Notes: generated from the sequence alone by a model not told the origin. DNA of 64,000 nucleotides from an uncultured Verrucomicrobiae bacterium (GCA_951813855.1 OX638380.1:1938876-2002875), one strand, 5' to 3'; counted from the first letter of the stretch, positions 26,810-36,247 are shown. Translations and numbers: made by a program.

Positions 26810-28093
26810 TCAGCCCAACTCTCGATAAACGCCGAGCACTCGATCGGCCATCGCCTCCACGCTGTACTTTTTTTGGACCGCTTGTCGCCCCTGGGTTCCC
26901 AATTGCCTGGCCTGCTCGGGATCGGTCAGCAAGGATTCGATGCCGTCGGCCAACGCCGCCGGATCTCCCGGCTCACAAAGAATTCCGCCACCGGTATCCT
27001 CGACAATTTCCGTAAATGCGGCATGCCGCGGTTGAACCACAGGAACTCCGGCCGCCATAGCCTCCAACACATAGAGTCCAAAACTCTCCCCGTACAATGC
27101 CGGAACGGAATAGATCGTCAGTTGCCGCAAAAAACCGATCTTATCGCTTCTCGATAAATTTGGCGACCATTCGACTTCCCCGGCCAGACCTTCCCGGCGA
27201 CAGCGGTCCTGAAGCCGGGTTACCAACGGTTCGTCGGCGGGGCCGCAACTTCCTCCGATTTTCAATCGCAGATTTCGGGTCGATTCCCGGCGCCTCAGCA
27301 ACAGAAAACTCTCGAACAAAACGTCCAATCCTTTCTCGGAGCACATGCGGGCGAAAAAACCCAGAACCGGCGGACCGTACGGTGCCGGCGACAGCTCGAA
27401 TCCCTCCAAATTGATCCCGTTAGGCACTACGCGGATCTTTTCGGATTCCACGGCCATTCGTTCCTGCATGCGGCGCCCGTAATACGCGCTGGGCGCGATA
27501 AACCGGTCCGCTTCCCGAGCCCGTTCGCCGAGAACGTTCCAGGCTTCCTCCCGGTTTTCCGGCGGCAATTGATCCAAAAAAGTATCCTCGCCCTGCAGCG
27601 TGACCACGACCGGAAGCTTCGTTTCGTTGCGCAGCCGCCGGACCAATCCGATCAACAGCACGTTGGACAGATTGATGACATCGTATCCCGGCTGCCCTTG
27701 CACCCAATCCAGCAACCGGTCCAGTTCGACCGCCTGTTTTCCCTCCTCCCCCCGCAACATGGAAATCGTCAATTCTCCGACTTCTTCGGGCCGGGTGCGG
27801 GCGGCAAAACGGCGAACCCACCCAAGCAACCGGGGCGAATCCAACCAACGGGTCAAACCGGGCGGCAACCGGCGAAACAGGGAAAACCGTTGTTCCAGAT
27901 ACACGTTGAAACCGCCAAAAAAAATGGGAGTCCCTCGGCTTTGGTCCGGCTCGTCCAGGGTCAAGGGCAAGTATAGCGGCAGCAAGGTCGCCGTATGACC
28001 CTGCTGGCGAAAAGCTTTGACCAGAGCGTTATCCCGCAAACAGGCGCCGCAGTACATATCGCCGGCCCCGGGCGTGATCTGGAGAATATTCAT
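26810..28093 (-). CDS. Family 4 (GT-B) glycosyltransferase
   Basis: A 427-residue GT-B enzyme. The N-terminal domain begins MNILQITPGAGDMYCGAC, a typical acceptor-binding Rossmann start. The C-terminal donor domain contains VLGFFARMCSEKGLDVLFES and the conserved E-x7-E in GESFGLYVLEAMAAGVPVVQ, the nucleotide-sugar signature of GT4 enzymes. It probably transfers a sugar to the aromatic product of this operon or to a lipid carrier. The donor cannot be read from sequence. It starts 12 bp after the flavoprotein gene stop. Confidence 0.88.
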   Translation of the reverse strand: MNILQITPGAGDMYCGACLRDNALVKAFRQQGHTATLLPLYLPLTLDEPDQSRGTPIFFGGFNVYLEQRFSLFRRLPPGLTRWLDSPRLLGWVRRFAARTRPEEVGELTISMLRGEEGKQAVELDRLLDWVQGQPGYDVINLSNVLLIGLVRRLRNETKLPVVVTLQGEDTFLDQLPPENREEAWNVLGERAREADRFIAPSAYYGRRMQERMAVESEKIRVVPNGINLEGFELSPAPYGPPVLGFFARMCSEKGLDVLFESFLLLRRRESTRNLRLKIGGSCGPADEPLVTRLQDRCRREGLAGEVEWSPNLSRSDKIGFLRQLTIYSVPALYGESFGLYVLEAMAAGVPVVQPRHAAFTEIVEDTGGGILCEPGDPAALADGIESLLTDPEQARQLGTQGRQAVQKKYSVEAMADRVLGVYRELG

Positions 28094-28105
28094 CGAGCCG
28101 CTCGA

Positions 28106-29380
28106 TCACGGCAAAACGGCTTCGGCTTCGAGAGCCGGAAGACCGTAAGGTAAATCGTCAGGCAACGGCGCCATCTTCTCGACGGCTTCCCAGAGCGTCG
28201 AATAATCCTTGTTGACGTCGCCGGAAAGACAGTCGGTCACGGCGCCGACCAATTCCGGATGACGATCGGTCAGGTCGCGGAAACTGAAATCGGGATTGTA
28301 GAAGGCGTACACCAATTTCCTCATGTTCTCGATTCCCTGGCGCATGACTTGAGCGTAGTCGGTAAACCGCGAAGGATTCAAATCCGCATCTCGCAAGGCC
28401 TCGCTCACGTTCTCGCCGGCCATGACGCCGCTCTTGAGAGCCAAAAGCAACCCCGAGGAAAACACCGGGTCCAGAAAACCGAAGGCGTCCCCGACCAGCA
28501 ACAAGCCCGGTTGAGCGCAAAATTCGGAACGAAAGGAATATTCCCCAGTGATGAAATATTTCCCCACTTGCCGCCCCGGCGCCAAATGATCCCTGATCCA
28601 AAGGTTGCGGGAGATTTCCCGTTGAAAAATAGCGGCGGGATCCTTCACCCCATCCCGAGACAGGTATTTGCCCTCGGCCACCACCCCTACGCTTACCATG
28701 TCGTCGTGCTGCGGAATGTACCAAAACCAACCCTTTTCGGGGACGAAAGCGACGGTCGTCGCGCCCGCATCGATACCTTCCTCCCGCAAAGCGCCGCGAT
28801 AATAGGTCCAAACCGCTACCTTGTTCAAAAAGGGATCCCGCCGGCGCCATCCCCGGCGCACGGCGGCGAAAGCTTCCCGGCCCGAACAATCCAAAGTCAG
28901 GGGGGCGTACAACCGTTTTTCCCGACCGTCTTCGGTCTCCAAGCGCACTCCGATGGTCTCGTTTTTATCTCCCAAAAGCCCTTTCACCTTGACGCCTTCC
29001 CAGACTTCGGCTCCCTTCTCGCGAGCGTTGTCCATCAAGAGTTGGTCAAACTCCGAACGCAACACCTGCCAAGTCTGCGAAACGTCGGCGTCGTAACGGG
29101 AGGAAAAATAAAAGGGCTGGGAAGCCTTTCCCGAAGGAGCCACGAACTGCACGCTGTACTTCTTGACGAAATGCGAAGCGCGCAGGCGTTCGATCAGCCC
29201 CAACCGCTTGAGCGGATACCAAGTGAAAGGAATCAACGACTCGCCGATCCGATACCGGGGAAACCGGTCCCGGTCCATCACCAGCACGCGATGTCCGGCT
29301 TCAGCGAGAACGACAGCGGCACTGCAACCGGCGGGGCCACCCCCGATCACCAATACCTCATAGTCGGCCTCGTAACTCAT
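28106..29380 (-). CDS. FAD-dependent oxidoreductase, halogenase-like
   Basis: A 424-residue flavoprotein of the halogenase/geranylgeranyl-reductase superfamily. It has the dinucleotide motif VIGGGPAGCSAA at the N-terminus, RIGESLIP about 35 residues on, the GWFWYIP sequence that matches the GWxWxIP motif of flavin-dependent halogenases, and GDAFGFLDPVFSSGLLLAL near residue 300, as in phenol and pyrrole halogenases. GWxWxIP also occurs in relatives that do not halogenate, so chlorination of an aromatic ring is possible but not proven. An alternative is hydroxylation or double-bond reduction. The gene lies 12 bp downstream of the chorismate-lyase-like gene in the same operon. Confidence 0.75.
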   Translation of the reverse strand: MSYEADYEVLVIGGGPAGCSAAVVLAEAGHRVLVMDRDRFPRYRIGESLIPFTWYPLKRLGLIERLRASHFVKKYSVQFVAPSGKASQPFYFSSRYDADVSQTWQVLRSEFDQLLMDNAREKGAEVWEGVKVKGLLGDKNETIGVRLETEDGREKRLYAPLTLDCSGREAFAAVRRGWRRRDPFLNKVAVWTYYRGALREEGIDAGATTVAFVPEKGWFWYIPQHDDMVSVGVVAEGKYLSRDGVKDPAAIFQREISRNLWIRDHLAPGRQVGKYFITGEYSFRSEFCAQPGLLLVGDAFGFLDPVFSSGLLLALKSGVMAGENVSEALRDADLNPSRFTDYAQVMRQGIENMRKLVYAFYNPDFSFRDLTDRHPELVGAVTDCLSGDVNKDYSTLWEAVEKMAPLPDDLPYGLPALEAEAVLP

Positions 29381-29392
29381 GGCTCCGCTCGG

Positions 29393-29977
29393 CTACTCTT
29401 TCCCTTCCCCGGTTTCCGCTGCCAGTATTTCGATCACTTCGGCCAACGGCTCGCCGGAAGCCCGTTTCAGAACGTTGATTCGGCCGAAGCGTTTTTCCGG
29501 TTCGCCATCGGCGAGGCACCGGCGTAAATAAGGATGATCTTCGAGCGAACAGTAGTTCTCCGGTCGGCTGACGTAGTCGATACCGGCGTCGTCCAAAATC
29601 TGTCCCAGCGGAACGCCGCCATCCTGAATCCGCTGCCTGATCTCCGGCGCCAGCGAAGCGTAAACGATCCGGATCACCCCATACTCGACCGGCCGGTCGT
29701 CGCCCTGAAGCCGTAACAGAACCTCCCGGGTCAATTCGTCGGTCTGTTGCTCCCGGTGCAACACCTCCAACCGGACCACATCCCCGTAATAGTTTTGCAA
29801 GGTCGAGGTCATGTCCCGGTCGTGAACCAACAGAGAGCGATAAGGTCTCGGTACCTCCTCATCCGGAATGGAGACAATCCGCGGCGGGTCGGCTTGCTGC
29901 CGGGCAAAGGCTTCCCGAAACAAACCCTCGATGCGGTCGCTGGAAACAGGATCAAGACCCATTTCTCGTTCAGGCAT
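29393..29977 (-). CDS. Chorismate pyruvate-lyase (UbiC-like) candidate
   Basis: A 194-residue protein. RSLLVHDRDMTSTLQNYYGD and a later VYASLAPEIRQRIQDG followed by PLGQIL resemble the core of UbiC-like lyases, which release 4-hydroxybenzoate and pyruvate from chorismate. The match is by pattern only. The start at 29977 (MPEREMGL) overlaps the end of the HemN-like gene by 8 bp and has a G-rich Shine-Dalgarno-like stretch just upstream; 30013 is a longer alternative. If correct, it supplies the aromatic starter for the aryl-CoA ligase at the end of the operon. Confidence 0.55.
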   Translation of the reverse strand: MPEREMGLDPVSSDRIEGLFREAFARQQADPPRIVSIPDEEVPRPYRSLLVHDRDMTSTLQNYYGDVVRLEVLHREQQTDELTREVLLRLQGDDRPVEYGVIRIVYASLAPEIRQRIQDGGVPLGQILDDAGIDYVSRPENYCSLEDHPYLRRCLADGEPEKRFGRINVLKRASGEPLAEVIEILAAETGEGKE

Positions 29978-31292
29978 ATCGAGCCCCCCGGTGTTCCGGC
30001 AGAAAAAACTCATGAAGCAGACGATCGACTTGCAGCAAACCCTGCCGGTTCAGTTTGATGGCGTCGCCGTCGACCGTCAAAAACCCCCAATCGCGAATCC
30101 GCCGGAGCGGTTCGGCAAACCGGGTAAATACGTTGGTCGCGAACTTGTCGTTGAAGTAGGACCCTTTGATCTCGCCCAGTTTCAACTGCAAGACGAATTC
30201 GCGAATCAACCGTTGGTCGTTGTCCGGGGTCAAAGCGCGATAAATCGGCAATTCCCCCCGGCGCAGGTCGGAGAGATAGGGCTCGAAATCGTGGTTGTTC
30301 TGATAATGGGTGCCTCCGATATGACCGAAGGAAGCGACGCCCAACGCCAACAAATCGGCCCCGGCCCACAATTGATCCCGGTACAAAAACCTGGATTGCG
30401 ACGATTCCTTGACGGCGGTGTAGGCGCTGGCCACTCGATAGCCGGAAGCTTCCAGGGCCTCGAACGCTTCGGTCACCCACCGGCGCTTGGTCTTCCAGTC
30501 GGCTACCGGCGCAATCCCCTTTCCCTGCTCCTTCATTTCCCGGTAGATCGTGGTGTTGTATGGAATTTCCATTTGATAGATCGTCACGCTGTCCGGCGAC
30601 ATCTCGAGGGTCTTGGCGACGCACCGCTCCCAATTAGCGTCGGTCTCGCCGACCATGCCGGCGATCAAGTCGATATTGATCTGAGGAAAATCCGCTTTCC
30701 GGGCCGCCTCGTAGGCTCGGCCGATTTCGCGGCTGCGATGGGCTCGGCCGTTAATCTCCAGGATTTGATCGTCGATATTCTCAATGCCCAAACTGAGCCT
30801 GGTGACCCCCATATCCCGAATGGCCTGTAGCTTCTGAGGCGTCAGGGTTCCCGGCTCGCACTCGAAAGTCACTTCCCGAACGGCATCCCACGGCAAAATC
30901 CGCTTCAAGCCGCCGGTCAATTTTTCCAGTTGATCCACCGACAGGTAAGAAGGCGTTCCGCCGCCGAAATAGACGAAATCCAATTGGCGCTCGGCGATGA
31001 ACGCCTTTTCGGCATAGAGTTCGAGTTCCCGAATCGCGGCGTTCAGATAGGCCTGGATAGCGGTGGCGTTCTTGTCGGTGTAAACCCGGAAATAGCAGAA
31101 GTGGCACCGTTTGCGGCAAAAAGGGATGTGGAGATAAAGCCCCAGCGGCGTTCCTTCCCGAGGCCGGCGTTCCAAAGCTTGCCGGAATTCGGAAACGGCG
31201 TCAGGTTTCCAAAACGAGAACGGCGGATAATTGGAAACGAAATAATTGCCGACCGTCGTATCCTCGCTCGGGGACTCGGAAGTTGAAATCAT
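29970..31292 (-). CDS. HemN/HemW-like radical SAM protein
   Basis: A 440-residue radical SAM enzyme with the CX3CX2C cluster motif in HIPFCRKRCHFCYF (C59, C63, C66), the SAM-binding FGGGTPSYL, and a HemN-type C-terminal domain. The CX3CX2C-F/Y form and the overall length match the coproporphyrinogen III oxidase-like family, which also contains HemW, HutW and class C methyltransferases. The ATG at 31292 is 4 bp after the PQQ-like propeller gene stop. The open frame to 31472 overlaps that gene by 176 bp and I reject it. In this operon it may modify the aromatic product rather than haem; that is inference. Confidence 0.82.
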   Translation of the reverse strand: MISTSESPSEDTTVGNYFVSNYPPFSFWKPDAVSEFRQALERRPREGTPLGLYLHIPFCRKRCHFCYFRVYTDKNATAIQAYLNAAIRELELYAEKAFIAERQLDFVYFGGGTPSYLSVDQLEKLTGGLKRILPWDAVREVTFECEPGTLTPQKLQAIRDMGVTRLSLGIENIDDQILEINGRAHRSREIGRAYEAARKADFPQINIDLIAGMVGETDANWERCVAKTLEMSPDSVTIYQMEIPYNTTIYREMKEQGKGIAPVADWKTKRRWVTEAFEALEASGYRVASAYTAVKESSQSRFLYRDQLWAGADLLALGVASFGHIGGTHYQNNHDFEPYLSDLRRGELPIYRALTPDNDQRLIREFVLQLKLGEIKGSYFNDKFATNVFTRFAEPLRRIRDWGFLTVDGDAIKLNRQGLLQVDRLLHEFFLPEHRGARYA

Positions 31293-31296
31293 CGCC

Positions 31297-32466
31297 TTAG
31301 TCAACCCGATCTCCCTGCCGGTCGTCGCTCTCGATACCCTCCCCGAAGGCATAAACCGACCCGTCCTCGGAGCCCACCACGATCCAGCCGTCGACGACCG
31401 CGGGGGAAGCCGTGATCGGCCCGCCGATTTCATAGGACCATAGTTCCTTGCCCTCGTCCAACGAAACGACATAGAGCCGCCCGTCGTCCGAGCCTACCAG
31501 AACTTTCCCGTCCGAAACAACCGCCGAACTATCGATTTTGCCCCGAACGGCGAACTCCCAACGCTCCTCGCCCGTCCGGCGATCCAGACAGTGGAGCCGA
31601 CGGTCGCGTCCGCCGAAAACAACCCACTTGTCGGTCACTGCCGGCGAAGAATAATAAGGAAAATTACGCTTGCGGTACTTCCACTTCAAAGCTTCTTCCT
31701 CCACATCGATGCAGAGAAACTCACATTCGTAATGCCCCACATAAACCTGGTCGTCAACCATAGCCACCGAACCGGCAATATAGGCTCCGGTCGGAACTTC
31801 CTTTACCTTGCTGCCGTCGGCCAACGAAATCACGTGCAACAGGGCGTCGCACCCGCCGAACACGGTTCGGCCTCGCGACACGGCCGGCGCACCGTTGATG
31901 TAATTGCCGCTCTCGTATTTCCAGACGGCCTGGCCGGTCTGCGCCTCGACGCAATGCAGGAAGAAATCGTAACTGCCCACCAAAATCCAGGTCGACTTAC
32001 CGTCCGGCGCCTTGACCCAATTAGAAGAACCCAAGATCTGATCGTCCGTCTGATATTTCCATTTCAACCGGCCGTCGGCCTGATTCAAAGCGTACAGGCA
32101 ACCGTCGCCCGAACCGATATAAACCGTTTCTCCCAGCACCAGCGGCGACGCTTCGATCATCCCCTCGGTCTGGAATCGCCAGATCTCCTTTCCCGACTCC
32201 AGAGTCAACGCACGCAAATTGCCGTCGTCGCCGCCGATATAAACCCGCCCGCCTTCGATCGCCGCCGAGGATTTAATCGGCTCACCGATTTCATGGGTCC
32301 AACGCAGTTTGGGGTCGGCGGGAAACCGGGCCGTGGTCACGCCGGACAACGTCTGATTTCCCCGGAACATCGGCCAGGAAGTTCCGCCGGCCTGGCCGTC
32401 TCCGGCCCACGCAAGCGATCCCAATGCCAACGAGCCGGCAACGAAGATAACTGCCAAATACTTCAT
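31297..32466 (-). CDS. Exported PQQ-like beta-propeller repeat protein
   Basis: A 389-residue protein with a signal peptide (MKYLAVIFVAGSLALGSLAW, cleavage after AWA) followed by about seven propeller blades with repeating GxVYxGxxDGxLYAL-D-G-W patterns, for example GGRVYIGGDDGNLRALTLES and GDGCLYALNQADGRLKWKYQ. It fits the PQQ-like quinoprotein/BamB repeat fold. No PQQ-binding residues can be assigned, so it is probably a scaffold or binding protein in the periplasm. It is the first gene of the eight-gene operon. ATG 32466 is chosen because the signal peptide starts there; a TTG 18 bp upstream is an alternative. Confidence 0.82.
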   Translation of the reverse strand: MKYLAVIFVAGSLALGSLAWAGDGQAGGTSWPMFRGNQTLSGVTTARFPADPKLRWTHEIGEPIKSSAAIEGGRVYIGGDDGNLRALTLESGKEIWRFQTEGMIEASPLVLGETVYIGSGDGCLYALNQADGRLKWKYQTDDQILGSSNWVKAPDGKSTWILVGSYDFFLHCVEAQTGQAVWKYESGNYINGAPAVSRGRTVFGGCDALLHVISLADGSKVKEVPTGAYIAGSVAMVDDQVYVGHYECEFLCIDVEEEALKWKYRKRNFPYYSSPAVTDKWVVFGGRDRRLHCLDRRTGEERWEFAVRGKIDSSAVVSDGKVLVGSDDGRLYVVSLDEGKELWSYEIGGPITASPAVVDGWIVVGSEDGSVYAFGEGIESDDRQGDRVD

Positions 32467-32810
32467 GAAATTCGCACTGCGCAATCGAGAGTCCCACTAT
32501 CCCAAGGATCGGCTTTCGAGGCAACGAAATAAGCCGGAACGCCCCGGTTTTTCCGGTGCCGGTCCCGTTCACGGACGCGAAACGGGCGCCGGCGGCTCCG
32601 GCGCCCGCCCACAACCGAACCAGCTAAACGAATCGCTTCGTAATAGCGCGTCGCACATTCTTGGATCGAAATTTCCTTTCGATTGTTCAAAAATAACCGA
32701 AACGAACTATCGCCGTCACTCCGTGAATTCTCAGACTCGTTCGAGGGCCGCTCCATACCCCGACCCGATTCCGTTCATTCCCGCCGAAACGCGCCCCGTT
32801 CCCATCTGCC
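32467..32810. promoter_or_regulatory. Divergent intergenic region with a GC-rich hairpin
   Basis: This 344-bp region separates the minus-strand aromatic operon from the plus-strand beta-CASP gene, so it must hold promoters in both directions. A perfect 9-bp stem, GGGCGCCGG at 32584-32592 and CCGGCGCCC at 32598-32606 with a 5-bp loop, lies within it. It lacks a T-run. I could not place -10/-35 boxes securely. Confidence 0.4.
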
Positions 32811-34187
32811 ATGCACATTACCAATCTGAATCCAAGAGAAGACATCGGGGCCAGCTGCTGGCACGTCGAACTGGACGGCCGCAGCCTGTTAATGGATTCC
32901 GGCACGCATCCCAAGATCATCGGAAAAGAGAGCCTCCCGCTGTTCCACCTCCTGAACGGCAAACGGGTCGATCATATCGCCGTTACCCACTGCCACCTCG
33001 ATCACGTCGGCTCGCTCCCGGTCGCCCTGCAGCACTTTCCCGAGGCCCAAGTAACGATGTCGGAGATGAGCTATTTCATCATCGAACGAGTGCTGCATAA
33101 CTCGGTGAACGTCATGAAACGGCAACGGGACGAATTCGACGTCAAGGAGTATCCGTTGTTCTCCCACCGCGAAATCGACGATATCGCCTGCCAGTTCGAA
33201 GGTTGCCGGCACAACCAAAAAATCGCCTGGGATCAGGCTGGCGGCGACCAATCCGATCCCGCCTCGCCCACGCTGGAATTCTACGACGCCGGCCATGCCC
33301 TGGGTTCGGTCGGCATCATGGTGCGCGGCGAACGCGAATCGTTATTCTATACCGGCGACGTCTGTTTTCAGGATCAAACCATCCTGCGGGGAGCGCGATT
33401 CGAAGACGTAACCGCCGACACGCTGATTTTGGAAACGACCCGCGGTGATCGAGACGTGCCGCCGGGATTCACCCGGCAGCAAGAAGTCCAGCGATTCGCC
33501 GAAGCGGCCGTGGAAGCCCTCTCCCAAAAAAGCAGCATTTTGATCCCGGTATTCGCGCTGGGCCGCACTCAAGAGATCCTGGCCATGCTGGCGCTCATGA
33601 TGCGCGATCGGCGGCTCAAACGCCAACCCGTGTACATCGGCGGCCTGGGCCGAGTGTTTACCGAAATCTACGACATCACCGCCAAGCGCATTTCGCGCAA
33701 TCTCAGCGATCTCAATTTGCACGACAGCCTTCACTTGATTGTCATGGACCGGCAACAACAAGACGGCATGTCCCTGCGCAGCGGCCGCATCTTCGCCCTG
33801 ACTTCGGGAATGATGGTCGAAAACACGCCCGCGCACGAACTGGCGGCCCGGATGATCGAAGACGAACGGCAGCGGGTTTTTTTCGTCGGCTATTCCGATC
33901 CGAATACGCCCGCCGGCCGGCTGCGCCAAGCCGCTCCCAACGAGAAATTCTTTTTCAGCAACACCGTCGGCAAGTTGACGCGTCGTTGCCAAGTCCAGGA
34001 ATTCGATTTCAGCGCCCATGCCAATCGGGAAGAGTTGGTAGATTTCGTCGGCCGAGTCTCGCCCCGCACCGTGATTCTCGCCCACGGCGAAGCGAACTCC
34101 CGCAACTGGTTCGGAAAACAGATAGCAAAGCGGTACCCCCAAATCCGCATCGTGCAACCCGGTCCGGGCGAATCGGTGACGACTTGA
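32811..34187 (+). CDS. Metallo-beta-lactamase / beta-CASP fold hydrolase (RNA-processing type)
   Basis: A 458-residue protein with the zinc motif THCHLDHVG (about 60-68), a second metal-site segment FYDAGHALGS, the aspartate in FYTGDVCF, a beta-CASP insert (SILIPVFALGRTQEILAML) and the C-terminal motifs FDFSAHANREELVDF and ILAHGEANS. These correspond to motifs 2-4 and A-C of the CPSF73/Ysh1-like beta-CASP nucleases. Such enzymes cut or trim RNA. Metal-site residues are all present, so it is likely active. It is transcribed away from the aromatic operon and is followed 76 bp later by the TRAP genes. Confidence 0.88.
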   Translation: MHITNLNPREDIGASCWHVELDGRSLLMDSGTHPKIIGKESLPLFHLLNGKRVDHIAVTHCHLDHVGSLPVALQHFPEAQVTMSEMSYFIIERVLHNSVNVMKRQRDEFDVKEYPLFSHREIDDIACQFEGCRHNQKIAWDQAGGDQSDPASPTLEFYDAGHALGSVGIMVRGERESLFYTGDVCFQDQTILRGARFEDVTADTLILETTRGDRDVPPGFTRQQEVQRFAEAAVEALSQKSSILIPVFALGRTQEILAMLALMMRDRRLKRQPVYIGGLGRVFTEIYDITAKRISRNLSDLNLHDSLHLIVMDRQQQDGMSLRSGRIFALTSGMMVENTPAHELAARMIEDERQRVFFVGYSDPNTPAGRLRQAAPNEKFFFSNTVGKLTRRCQVQEFDFSAHANREELVDFVGRVSPRTVILAHGEANSRNWFGKQIAKRYPQIRIVQPGPGESVTT

Positions 34188-34263
34188 ACGAGACCGTCCG
34201 TACCCGGCCGGCCCGGCTTTGAGTATTGAAAGACAAGGAATCGTTAAAGTAACCTGATCAGCA

Positions 34264-35220
34264 GTGCAATTCACCCCCCCATCGGTCACCGTTCCGAAGG
34301 CCGTCTTGCTGTGGTGCGTCCTCGGCCTCTTGGTTACGGGATGCTCCGTCAAGAAGATTGCGCTCAACCAAGTGGGCAACGCCCTGGCCGGTTCCGGCAC
34401 GGTCATTTCTTCGGAAAACGATCCCGAATTGGTGAAGGACGCCATCCCCTTCGTCCTGGTGCTGATCGAAACGATCCTGGCAGAGAATCCGAACCACGAT
34501 CGGTTACGGACGGCGGCGGCGGCTTACTACACCCAATACGCCTACGCTTTCCTGCAGTCGGAAGCGGATTATCTGGACCTCAAGGATTGGAACCGGGCCG
34601 AACACTTGAGGAAACGAGCCAAAAACCTTTTCCTCCGGGCACGCGACCACGGGCTTTATCGCCTCGGCAGGGGGAAATCGGATTGGCCCGAACGACTGGC
34701 CCGGTCGCCTCGAACCGCCATGGAAGGCTTCGATAACTCGGCGATCGAAACGCTGTATTGGACCGCGGCCGCTTGGGCTTCGGCGATCAACCTCGGCAAG
34801 GACGATCCCTTTCTCGTAGCCGAACTGCCGCAAATGGAAGCTCTGATCGATCGCGCCTATCAATTGGATCCCGATTGGCAAAACGGAGCCATCCACACGT
34901 TCATGATCGCCTACGAAATGAACCGCTCGGCCACCGCCGGCGACCCCGAGCGCATCGCCCGGAACCGTTTCGATTCCGCTCTCCGAGCCGATGAAGGGCG
35001 GCACCTGGCTCCCTATGTTTCCCTCGCCGAAGCCGTCAGCGTCCCGACTCAAAATAAAACCGAATTCCAGTCTTTGCTCAATCGCGCGATCGCCGCGGAC
35101 GTCGACCGGCACCCGGAAACGCGCCTGATCAATTTGCTGACTCAACAACGGGCCCAATGGCTGTTGTCCCGAACCGACGAACTGTTCTTGCCCGATCTTT
35201 CCTTCGAACCCGATGAATAG
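34264..35220 (+). CDS. tatT: TRAP transporter-associated lipoprotein TatT
   Basis: A 318-residue protein with a lipoprotein signal ending LLVTGC, followed by an all-helical domain of the TatT type (TPR-like, with AYYTQYAYAFLQSEADYL near residue 90 and FLRARDHGLYRLGRGK near 130). TatT forms a periplasmic oligomer that associates with the TRAP substrate-binding protein. Start GTG at 34264 is accepted because the signal peptide begins directly there. It overlaps the dctP start by 8 bp, which couples translation of the T and P components. The substrate of the system is unknown. Confidence 0.82.
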   Translation: MQFTPPSVTVPKAVLLWCVLGLLVTGCSVKKIALNQVGNALAGSGTVISSENDPELVKDAIPFVLVLIETILAENPNHDRLRTAAAAYYTQYAYAFLQSEADYLDLKDWNRAEHLRKRAKNLFLRARDHGLYRLGRGKSDWPERLARSPRTAMEGFDNSAIETLYWTAAAWASAINLGKDDPFLVAELPQMEALIDRAYQLDPDWQNGAIHTFMIAYEMNRSATAGDPERIARNRFDSALRADEGRHLAPYVSLAEAVSVPTQNKTEFQSLLNRAIAADVDRHPETRLINLLTQQRAQWLLSRTDELFLPDLSFEPDE

Positions 35221-36247
35221 AATACCCGCCTGCTCGCTCTTATTTAAACCGGGACTGCTGGCCGCCGCCCTGGCGGTTTCGCTGCTGCATCCGCCGACAC
35301 CGACAGCGGCTACCAATCAAAAAGTCCGCCTGGGCACGTTGGTTCCCAGAGGCTCCTCGTATTACAACGAAATGAGGGAAATGGGCCAGGAATGGAAGCG
35401 GGCCACCGCCGGCGCCGTCGACTTGCTCATTTACCCCTCCGGCAGCGTCGGCGGCGAAGCGCAAATGGTCCGGGCCATGAGATTCGGCCAGCTACAGGCC
35501 GGGCTGCTCACGGCGGTGGGACTCGCCGAAATCGAACCGGCCGTTTCGGGGCTGCAAAACGTTCCCCTGCTGTTCGAATCATTGGAAGAGGTGGATCATG
35601 TCGGCTCCAAACTCCAACCCTTGCTCGAGGAACGGCTGGAAAAACGAGGATTCAAAGTCCTGTTCTGGGCCAACGCCGGCTGGGTCCGATTCTTCACCAA
35701 GTCCCCGATCGAGACTCCGGAAGACTTGCGCGAACTGAAATTATTCAGTTGGGCCGGCAGCCCGGAAGTGGTCGACCTCTACCGGCAAGCCGGCTTCCGC
35801 ACCGTGCCGTTGGAAACCAAGGAAATCATCACCGGCCTGCAGACTGGTTTAATCTCCGCGGTGCCGATGCCGCCGTTCGTAGCCAACGCCACTCAAGTGG
35901 ACACTCGGGCTCCCCACATGCTTGACCTGAATTGGGCTCCCTTGGTCGGGGCCGCCGTCGTCACCCTGCGGTCTTGGAACCGGCTCGAAGAAGCCGATCG
36001 GACGGCCCTGTCGAAAATCGCTCGAGCTACCGGCGCCGAAATCCAACGGATCGGCCGGACGGAAGCCGTCAATTCGATTTCCGCCATGAAAAACCGTGGG
36101 TTACAGGTTCATGCCGTGTCGCCCGCCGCCATGACCGAATGGAAACTGGCCGTCGAAAAGGCCTACCCCCAAATTCGCGGCAAGATCGTGCCTGAGGAAA
36201 TCTTCGATCAAGTCCGCAACTGGCTCGAGGAATACCGGATGCCATGA
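35213..36247 (+). CDS. dctP: TRAP transporter substrate-binding protein (DctP)
   Basis: A 344-residue exported binding protein: signal peptide about 30 residues, then the DctP-type core with RLGTLVPRGSSYYNEMREMG, the segment YPSGSVGGEAQMVRAMRFGQ, KVLFWANAGWVRFFTKSPIE and a conserved region around GLISAVPMPPF. It lies between tatT and the fused permease with 8-bp and 4-bp overlaps (ATGA before the permease), so the three genes are one operon. Ligands of related proteins are carboxylates; residues that would tell the substrate cannot be assigned. Confidence 0.92.
   Translation: MNRIPACSLLFKPGLLAAALAVSLLHPPTPTAATNQKVRLGTLVPRGSSYYNEMREMGQEWKRATAGAVDLLIYPSGSVGGEAQMVRAMRFGQLQAGLLTAVGLAEIEPAVSGLQNVPLLFESLEEVDHVGSKLQPLLEERLEKRGFKVLFWANAGWVRFFTKSPIETPEDLRELKLFSWAGSPEVVDLYRQAGFRTVPLETKEIITGLQTGLISAVPMPPFVANATQVDTRAPHMLDLNWAPLVGAAVVTLRSWNRLEEADRTALSKIARATGAEIQRIGRTEAVNSISAMKNRGLQVHAVSPAAMTEWKLAVEKAYPQIRGKIVPEEIFDQVRNWLEEYRMP

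Noticed and set aside
31293..31472. N-terminal extension of the HemN-like protein
   Set aside because: It overlaps the propeller gene by 176 bp and is Arg/Ser-rich shadow sequence; an ATG directly after the propeller stop fits better.
32584..32606. Rho-independent terminator at the GC-rich hairpin
   Set aside because: No T-run follows on either strand and the place is between divergent gene starts.
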